Below are positions 56,690-64,000 of a stretch of 64,000 nt of DNA, piece by piece. Position 1 is the first letter of the stretch. Every line of letters starts with the position of its first letter. A program made the position numbers and the translations under genes. A model generated the notes under the pieces. The model made no database searches. It was given only the letters and a program-made list of their open reading frames with translations, and was not told the DNA's origin. Source of the DNA: Siphonodentalium dalli (Eukaryota > Mollusca > Scaphopoda > Gadilida > Siphonodentaliidae); contig CP136063.1 of assembly GCA_032622095.1 (NCBI GenBank), positions 117,820,723 through 117,884,722 of the forward strand, written 5' to 3'.

Positions 56690-58130
56690 GGATGATAACT
56701 TTAGTTTCGGTTATTAGATCAAAACCAAATTTCATAGGTGAGTTTATCAGACCAAAATAAAGGTCAAGTTGTCCGGATGATAACTTTAGTATAGTTTATG
56801 GCAGAGTTATGCCCCTTTTTCGACTCAGAAAATTCAGTTTTTCTTATGTTTTTTTGTTTCCGGATGATAACTCGATTTTGGAATGTTTATACGCAAAACC
56901 TGTTTTTTTTTGGATTTATAATACATATATCGAAATACAGCTCAAGTCCAAATTTCGTTTTAATCCGATAATTTTTGCGAGAGTTATGGCCCCTTTTTTT
57001 TACGTAATTTGACTTAGAAAATCCCTGAAATTTGTTGTCCGGATGATAACTTTAGTTAGAGTGAACCGATTTCAATAAAATTTGGTATGTGGGTTTTCAC
57101 CGGAGTTATGCCCCTTATTTGACGTAATTCCGGATGATAACTTTAGTTAGAGTGAACCGATTTCTATCAAATTTGGTATGTGGGTTTATTAGGAGAAAAG
57201 ACAGCTCAAGTTCGAATTTGGGTTCCATCCGCCAATTTTCCCCAGAGAGGGCGTATTTTGCACGCCCAGCGTAGCTCTTGTTTGACTCAGAAAACCCCTG
57301 AAAGTTGGTTTCCGGATGATAACTTTAGTAGAGTTAATCGGATTCAAACCAAATTTGGTATATTACTTTCTCCCAGCAAAACACAGGTCAAGTTCGAACT
57401 TGGGTTCTGCCCGACCATTTTGGCAGAGTTATGCCCCTTTTTCGATATAGAAAATTCAGTTTTTCTTCTGTTTTTTGGTTTCCGGATGATAACTTGATTT
57501 TGGATTGTTTATATGCAAAACCCGTTCGAATTTCGGTTTAATCCGATAATTTTTGCGAGAGTTATGGCCCTTTTTTGTCCGTCGACCCGACTTATAAAAC
57601 CCAAAAAGTTGGTGTCCGGGTGATAACTTTAGTAGAGTTAATCAGATTTAAACCAAATTTGGTATGTGTCTTTCTCTCAGCAAAACACAGGTCAAGTTCG
57701 AATTCGGATTGCGCCTGCCAATTTTCACCAGAGTTATGTCCCTTTTTGACTTAGAATTTTTGCCAATTTGAGGTTTCCGGATGATAACTTTAGTAAATGT
57801 GTACTGAATGAAATTAAATTTGGTATATGTAGGTTTACTAGCACAAAAGACAGATCGAATTCGATTTCGTGTTCCGCCATGCCAATTTTTATGCGCAAAC
57901 AACGGTCGTATCAAGCCGATGCTTAGAGGCGGACATGAGGTCTACCGATCTTTTATTCGACTTGTTTTACTTAGAAAATTTCTCACTTTTTTGGTTTCCG
58001 GATGATATCTCATTTTGGATCATTTAATTGCAAATACCGTTTTTATGTGGATCAGTCATATCACGATACAGGTCAAGTTCGAATTTGAGTTTGAACCGAT
58101 GATTTTTCTCAGAGTTATGGGCTTTTCGAC
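56690..58130 (+). repeat. Tandem block with TTTCCGGATGATAACTTTAG
   Basis: Ten copies of 'tccgg(a/g)tgataact' or a close variant occur near 56692, 56769, 56860, 57039, 57131, 57311, 57480, 57614, 57777 and 57999, each followed by core-type phrases ('aaatttggtatgtgggtt', 'caggtcaagttcgaa', 'gagttatg(g/c)cccctttt'). The block lies inside the DIRS element between RNase H and recombinase, where coding sequence would be expected, so it is probably a later insertion. No end hairpins were identified. Confidence 0.8.
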
Positions 58131-58639
58131 TTAGAAAATTCAATTTTTCTTGTAATTTTCTTCATTTTGTGCCAATTTGAGGTTATATTTTGACTTTAAA
58201 AGTTTTTTTAAGATTTGGTTATTTGTATGCATATCAGTAATGAGACAATGCACAAGTGTCTTATCCATATAGTATACTTCTACAAAGCCTCCGCTCCAAA
58301 TGAAGCCACCGGTTCGGGGGAGACTCTGGCCGAGCAGCCTTTTATTTGTCATTACCACTTTCGAAGGTGAAGTCACTGTAGTGATTTACAAAGTCTACAC
58401 TTGGGTAGCAATGATATGAGAGTTCAATGGCAGGGGCATTACTTTTTACGAAATGACCTTTTCTAAGGAGCATCATTTCTCATCAAGGTCTGGTCCTTTA
58501 ACCTTACTTTGAGAGAGATGTCAGAGTGGATCCGGAAAGTGCTCATTGATGTTTGTGGATGGAACAAATAGTAACAATAATCGACCCCATACACCAGTCT
58601 CATCACAAACTATATCTTCCTGGTTAGTTAAGCTTATAA

Positions 58640-58806
58640 GAAGGTTTTTTGTTTCCTTTCCAAGTGACAACAACATTACGGCTCATTTCACACTTTGAGC
58701 AGGAATGAGAGACTTTCTGGAAAGTGCTGATTGGGCACTTTATGCATCTATATTTATTATGTTCTACTTGACAGATGTTGGCACTGAAGTGCTAAGTGTT
58801 GGTTAG
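58640..58806 (+). pseudogene. Tyrosine recombinase C-terminus (DIRS)
   Basis: The frame from about 58699 reads AGMRDFLESADWALYASIFI, then MFYLTDVGTEVLSVG and TAG at 58804-58806. The 'x-x-A-D-W-x-x-x-x-x-F-x-x-F-Y-L-x-D-V' pattern is the end of the DIRS recombinase; Tyr of FYL is the expected nucleophile. Upstream reading is interrupted by stops (for example 'CTTTGAGCAGG' just before), and the H-x-x-R box is not recognisable. Confidence 0.65.
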
Positions 58807-58958
58807 ATTCCCCAGCAAGTTTGCTGTGAAGGAAAATTGTGTTTTGGTTATCACATGTAAATAATGTTCAGGATATGTTATGATGTAAATCATGAAAGAA
58901 CATTTCATGGGACAACAATATCAGACCAGAGCTACACAGAGCAGCTATGAAATCAGCA

Positions 58959-59100
58959 TAATTCTGTATGAATTACGTCAGGTGAGTAGCTAATTTTTTA
59001 AATAAAATTAGCAGATTTGGACACAAGTCCAAATTTTATGAATAAATTATACTCACCTGACATAATTCATTCCCGCCCTCCTCCCATCAGATACAGTTGT
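58959..59100 (+). repeat. Internal complementary region of the DIRS element
   Basis: 58959-59009 is the reverse complement of the left element edge (from 52936: aatttt-attt-aaaaaattagctactcacctgac...). Immediately next, 59006 to about 59072 is the reverse complement of the right element edge (to 59338: ...gtgtccaaatctgctaattt). So both ends are joined head to tail in complement here. In DIRS-1 this region is the template that aligns the two ends of the cDNA for circularisation. Confidence 0.85.
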
Positions 59101-59109
59101 CTCATTGCT

Positions 59110-59338
59110 GATTGTGGCGCCATGGGATCAAACTGAGTATACAGGTATGCACAATGCGCATGCTTGGAATAACTAAAAACTTTAACTGGGAAACGGAACA
59201 AACGGAACGAAAATTTTCATGTTTCCGGTTTTGAGTGGCGGTGTGCGGAGGTTAAGATAAATCTAATTCTGTATGAATTATGTCAGGTGAGTATAATTTA
59301 TTCATAAAATTTGGACTTGTGTCCAAATCTGCTAATTT
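59110..59338 (+). repeat. Right inverted terminal repeat of the DIRS element
   Basis: About 200 bp complementary to the left repeat, followed by an extra outer edge ('gtataatttattcataaaat', 'ggacttgtgtccaaatctgc') present only on the right and in the internal complementary region. The element ends at AATTT, 59334-59338. Confidence 0.85.
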
Positions 59339-59339
59339 G

Positions 59340-60940
59340 TTATGTGAAGGGGTATTGGTTAATAGAATTTAAATGAGTTTGGACATAGATTTTCTCAACA
59401 TTCTGAAGTTAAATTCGAGTTTTGTTGTTGTGATAGGCAGCATTAAAAGGTGTAACACTAGTATGGATGCAAACATTGAACATTAGTGGTAGGGTGGTGA
59501 TTTTGTAAGCAGGTTGAATATTGTTCACATACATGGAACTCATGCTTTCACACAGCATGATATTATGGGATAGCCACTGCCATGGAGTGAACTCTAAATA
59601 CTCACTTATATCTAGATCATACATACTGGTACCGGGTATATTTAGGACTATTAATTTGAATATAATAGTTTTAACTAATAGCTACATGACATAACAGCCT
59701 TCCTGGCTAATAATATTTAACACAGTTGTTTTTAAACGGACATGTCTCTTATTCAAGCTTCCAAATTTTGCCAAAGTAATTTTGTAAGGAAGTATAAGAT
59801 AGATTGACAAATAAACGAAATATCAACATACTTGTAACGGCTACATAATTATGCTATATAGTATTTTTAATGGCTACATAAAAATACTGTCCATGGCCAT
59901 AGCCATTTTGCAGCTGTTTTAAATTTTTCCCACAGAAGTGAAACAACACTCATTATTTCTACCATATCAGGAATATAGACTAGCACGGAATGCTGTATTC
60001 TGTTCAAATCTCTTGCACATGACTGTTTGTTTGTTGTATTTCTTATGACTTCAACACGTCTTTCTTGGACATAAAATGTCTGTAGAAATGTAAATAAAGT
60101 ATTTAAGAACCTATTTCGATACCGGGAAAAATTCAAAAGCATATACTATTAAGTGTATTTTGGAGCTCAAACTACCATGTGGCTTTAAGATCACCACTAC
60201 CGTATGCAGTACATAGATGTAAATTGTGAAGTTCTTTCCTTGCATTCTGAAGCTTATCCATGGCAAATATTGATCTCTATTGTAAACATCATGTTTTTCC
60301 ATGTTTTATTCAATAAAACAATAAATTACCCTATATTCTAATAGAATCTACTTAGTTATATTATTTTATAGTCAATTACAAACAAGGAGAAGTAAGCTTG
60401 GGGTCGCATTCATATTTATTAAGTCGAAAATAAAATGAAAAAATAAAATAATGAAAAGCCACCCCGCCCCTATATTTTTCTTGCATTTCACCAGAAACAC
60501 AGGTATATATTTTTTTGGCCTAATGTAATTAATACCTGATTGCCAGTGTGAGAGAACTTCTCATCACACAGAGTCTGTCTTATTGGTTTTAGTTTTGTTC
60601 AGCTGGACACTAGATATATAGATAAATAGCACATGGCTAGCAGAGTATGTTGATAAAATATGTCAAAATATAATTAAAGGGTGGCTCTCTATTAGTTTTC
60701 TGTCCAATATTAAGTTAACCCCTTTGTTGAAACAGGTTCATTATTTAATGTGCACTCAATAAGACACCTATTCTAAAAGAATAAATTGGAATGGTCCATT
60801 GTTTATTTGTAGGGATGTTTTACAGACATTGCTGTTTATAGACATTGTTGTTTACAGACACTGTATCTTAGAAATAAATTAACCCACCCATTCTGTAGTT
60901 CCATCATATGATGTTATTGAAAATGATTAACCCTATCCAC
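59340..60940. other. No recognisable gene
   Basis: Short frames only. Near 60155-60210 lies a partial copy of the outer part of the 9.78-11.31 kb element. Confidence 0.4.
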
Positions 60941-60944
60941 ACAG

Positions 60945-62036
60945 ATTGTCTTCTGATGTTTTTCATCTGATCATTCTCCAATTCTATGTCCAGGTTGATG
61001 GTGATCCACTTTTTACTTGCATGTGTTTTGGGACACATAGACACATGATATCCGATAGGCAGATATTAATATATTATCTCTTTCACCTTGAGCCATGTTC
61101 AGTAAAGATTTCTATACGCCACCAATTGAATATTCATCATTTGAGGAAATATCTTATTTTGAAATTCCCTCAATTGCATTTGGGCTGCAGGATAATAATG
61201 GTGCTGGTATTCTTGAGGCTGACTTATTGGTCAAATATTTTTCAACCGATCACTTTTATAAACTCATTCAGGTTGATCATGACACATTATTCACCTGTAT
61301 AGATTTTGGTATTGAATGAATGGTTTTGAAAAAATATTTACCCTACATTTAATCATATTTCTGCTGTTTACAGACATTGTATCTTTCCAATGATCAGCTT
61401 AGAATAAAATTAACCATTGATATACTGTATGCAATCCAATGTTATGATTCTAATATTTTCAATCGACCATTCTCATATCTCACCTTTAGTTGTCTGATAA
61501 TTCTGCATTAAAATATTTTCTATCCAACCATTATCAGTCATATTTAAAATCAAGGTCTATACACCCCTCACATGTACAGATGTTCAGGTATTGGTTAGTC
61601 ACTAATCTCAATGATCCCATAACTTTTAATATGCAGCTAACACAACAACATAATATGTTATGACTCAGGTTCCAATGTGAGAAGTAGATAAATAGAGTTA
61701 TTATGATGTTATTTACTTAATTTTGTAACTATTATATCTTTAACAGCTATGGTGCATCTGTCTGACTATGGTTGGGCATAATTAGATTTATCACTCAATA
61801 ACACATACATGTATCTGTGTTGGAGTGACCTAATAGAATGCCTTATCCATGTTCCTATATGTTTAAATGAGCAAGTTGCCCAAAAAGTCTGATTCCATTT
61901 AGGGAACTATTAATTAATAGTAAGCTGTGAATTGTTGAAAGTCATGAAAAGGTTGGTGTTAAGATTTATGAAAATAGCTAATCGTTATCGCCAAGGTATG
62001 GGTTAAACATCTGCTGATCGTCATTGGCCTCTCGTT
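60945..62036 (+). repeat. Family B 3' portion, second copy
   Basis: It parallels 41.80-43.10 kb: 'ccgataggcagatattaata', 'ttattttgaaattccctcaa', 'ggctgcaggataataat', 'taagctgtgaattgttgaaa', 'atgaaaatagctaatcgtta' and 'atgggttaaacatctgct'. It ends with a hairpin at 62013-62028 that is decayed (GCTGATCGTCATTGGC) and CTCTCGTTTT. It lacks the T1 MITE present in the 41-43 kb copy. Confidence 0.8.
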
Positions 62037-62184
62037 TTAAAACTTGTCACAGATATTTAGTACCATGGGAACCTGCAATTATGATGTCTCTCAGACTTTT
62101 TTTAGTGGAGTTATTCTCCTTTTTCTACTTAGAACATTTTCGTGTTTACAAATGACTACTTATGTGGCTATGATTTTGTAAAAT

Positions 62185-62282
62185 GGATATTTATGTGACT
62201 AATTTCTGTTGCGTGGCTAGCCACGTAACAGCGTTCAGATGAATTCTCAAAAATTATCTATTTGGCCTAATCAGCCTACCTT
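62185..62282 (+). repeat. Family E repeat end with a 24-bp palindrome
   Basis: The palindrome at 62207-62230 is centred on GTGGCTAGCCAC with one mismatched pair. It is flanked by 'atttatgtgactaatttctg' and 'tatttggcctaatcagccta', as at 51080-51168. Confidence 0.8.
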
Positions 62283-62497
62283 TAATATTTGTATTTAAAT
62301 TCGCTCAGTTCTATTTTTCGCTCAGTTTTGAATTCGCGCACTTTAAATTTGAGTGCCGTGCTGCGCGAATTTAAAACTGACAAAATATTTTCTTAAAAGT
62401 CTTTTATCTGATGGGAGTTTCAGTTCTTAGTCGTTCATTATATACACTGAAAAATAAGTTTTTAACTTCTACACACAAAGCTAAAAACTGTTTTGTC

Positions 62498-62772
62498 CCA
62501 CTTTATAAACACATTATCATGTGTGCATGCTAAACAAGGTGTTTATAACCTAAACGAAGTGTTTAGGTAAACTATACACATGCATGTGTTTAGATAAATA
62601 AACACCTAGGTGTTTAAGTAATTAAGCACATCACATGTTTAGATAATAAACGAGGTGTTTAGGTAGAGTAAACACGGTTGTAAACACCCGTTAACACCTC
62701 AATATGTTTATTACATAAATGGATCCAGGTGTATATGGCTTGTCCCACTTTATAAACACAACCAGGTGTTTA
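62498..62772. repeat. Cluster of GTGTTTA / TAAACAC motifs
   Basis: About eleven copies of GTGTTTA in both orientations lie within ~275 bp, several as AGGTGTTTA or AAACACCT. The cluster is bracketed by 'tgtcccactttataaacaca' at about 62494-62513 and 62743-62762. No reading frame uses it. Confidence 0.8.
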
Positions 62773-62779
62773 GTTCCTA

Positions 62780-63530
62780 TACATGTTTATTAATTTGTAA
62801 TCATCAGTGAATATTAAGTCACACATAAACTGTAAAACATAATATACATAGAGCTCATACAGATTTCAATTGAATATAATTCAGGTAATATACGAAGGAT
62901 ATAATATAGTACTGAAATTCAGCATCATAATTTAACATGTTACTATGTATTTGTGAGTAAAATGGAGAAATGAACCACCAAATGCCAAAATTGAAACTAT
63001 AACTCCCATGTAGATTGCAAAAAATACAAGTTACATAATTCAGTTATTAAATTGTTGTTATTACGCCATAAAATAAATACCTACATTATCAGATTTTCTT
63101 GGAAAATTAGAGCGCGTGGGGATTTGATTTTTTTTATATTTATTTTTTGTGCACCATTCTGACAGAGACAAAGAAAAGTCCCTCTCTATACACACGAAGT
63201 ACACATTGTACTATGCACTGAATTGTAATTCACAAAATGTGACATGCATACCAGTAAAGTGTAACAGCTGTAAGAATGTTGAATTCATTAATTTAAAAAA
63301 AAAACCTCAATTTCAAACTATAAATTTGAAGGGAAAATCATTATCCTCTATAACTAATATATGCTATAGTACTATAACAACACATGTTCACCCTTACAAA
63401 TTCACAACGTGCGAGATATGTTCTAATTGTTTAAAAATAAGACATTTAAAACAATATACAAACTTTTTTTGGGTTGATCAAGTTTGACAGTAAATATTTG
63501 CAAAAAAACAAAACACACTGTATCTTTATC
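62780..63530. other. No recognisable gene
   Basis: The plus-strand frame 63149-63487 contains two Cys pairs (CNSCKN, CEICSNC) but begins at a GTG, has no homologous pattern that I recognise and is AT-driven. I do not call it a gene. Confidence 0.35.
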
Positions 63531-63532
63531 TA

Positions 63533-63815
63533 GCTTATGGACCCAGCTATAGAGTATGCGCTCAGTGTACCAATTATGCACATAAGAATGATCATTGCAA
63601 CTTCCTGGTCGGTAATAACATTTGAATCTGGTAGAACACAATCACACAATTTCACCAGCCAGAGGAATACTCCAAAAGATGGCAGACCAGTGAAAAATGT
63701 TGTTTTGGCATCATCGTTGATTAACTCCAAACTTCATTTTGATGTTTTCTTCCTTGAGCTGATCTCTCTGCTATCGACAATAGTTGACTCTACCTGGGTA
63801 ATTTGTCCTTTTTTG
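63533..63815 (-). pseudogene. DDE transposase N-terminal (HTH_Tnp_4-like) fragment
   Basis: The minus strand reads RDQLKEENIKMKFGV in one frame, then, after a one-base shift, INDDAKTTFFTGLPSFGVFL and WLVKLCDCVLPDSNVI. A coiled-coil end followed by 'K-x-x-F-x-T-G-L-P-S-F-x-V-F-x-x-L-x-x-L' is the signature of the helix-turn-helix region that precedes the DDE domain in THAP-linked/DDE_Tnp_4-type animal transposases. The rest of the HTH and the whole catalytic domain are missing. The plus-strand frame 63537-63836 is the shadow. Confidence 0.6.
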
Positions 63816-64000
63816 AGAGAGACACCATATTCTTAATATACATGTCATGGATACCTGAAAAATAATAGATTCAGAAGTCAGCTTTAACTTTTATTATTTA
63901 TAGTTGTATTTTGTGGTTGGTTATTAATTCACAACGAACTCAGAAGACATTTCATTTACAATTCATGCTTTGTGCCATTAGTTAATCAAATTTATTATTA

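Larger units (their letters stand above)
52936..59338 (+). mobile_element. DIRS retrotransposon, decayed but structurally complete
   Basis: The components are in DIRS order: left inverted terminal repeat (52936 to about 53150), a decayed gag-like region, RT/RNase H remnants (55.55-56.16 kb), a tyrosine recombinase C-terminus (to 58806), an internal complementary region (58959-59100) and the right terminal repeat (about 59110-59338). DIRS elements use a tyrosine recombinase instead of a DDE integrase and insert through a circular DNA intermediate. Both outer edges carry AATTT. A block of ~150-bp repeats occupies 56.69-58.13 kb. Frames are broken by many stops, so it cannot be active. Confidence 0.8.

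Overview
The window looks like AT-rich (roughly two-thirds A+T by eye), intron- and repeat-rich animal nuclear DNA. No operons, rRNA, tRNA or CRISPR array are visible. The repeat types point to a marine lophotrochozoan, most likely a mollusc: tandem-core elements with GTCCGTCC-type runs, a DIRS retroelement, TTAA-flanked MITEs and ATGGCGGCC-rich foldback elements. The species is an inference; nothing in the sequence names it.

One host gene is supported, on the + strand from about 13.2 to 35.9 kb. Its exons join in consistent reading phase: a tentative first exon at 13181-13217 (phase 1), a large lysine-rich exon at 19238-20349 (phase 0), a 38-nt exon at 26078-26115 (phase 2), two exons at 32591-32758 and 35473-35675 that together encode a CBM20-type starch-binding domain, and a probable further exon from 35817. 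Lysine-rich low-complexity sequence followed by CBM20 is the N-terminal layout of RNF213 (mysterin), a giant AAA+/E3 ubiquitin ligase. No AAA+, RING or RZ-finger exon was recognised in the next 28 kb. Either the introns are very large, or this copy is cut short at 35944, where the last exon reads into a dispersed repeat and a stop codon.

The rest is mainly mobile DNA. 0-1.2 kb: end of a tandem-core element. 1.7-7.6 kb: inverted arms enclosing a ~200-bp satellite, a TTAA-flanked MITE and a LINE scrap. 9.8-12.9 kb: an inverted-repeat element and tandem-core elements. 13.9-19.1 kb (intron 1): a 148-bp hairpin, two nested tandem-core elements and a 1.4-kb TTAA palindrome. 20.9-25.9 kb (intron 2): a 5-kb head-to-head inverted element. 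26-35 kb: small MITEs, a hAT-like element and tandem-core elements. 37-46 kb: more tandem-core elements. 46-51 kb: a pogo-type helix-turn-helix fragment, then a minus-strand tyrosine-recombinase/SGNH-hydrolase element with three unusual internal repeat arrays. 52.9-59.3 kb: a decayed but structurally complete DIRS retrotransposon that still shows its internal complementary region. 60.9-63.8 kb: further repeat copies, a GTGTTTA motif cluster and a DDE-transposase fragment.

The tandem-core families share one layout: a hairpin at the 5' end, a core of ~125-200-bp tandem units, a 7-bp-stem hairpin near the 3' end, and a T-rich tail. This resembles bivalve pearl-type and Helentron-associated elements. 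One nested insertion lets the ends of one family be placed to within a few bases.
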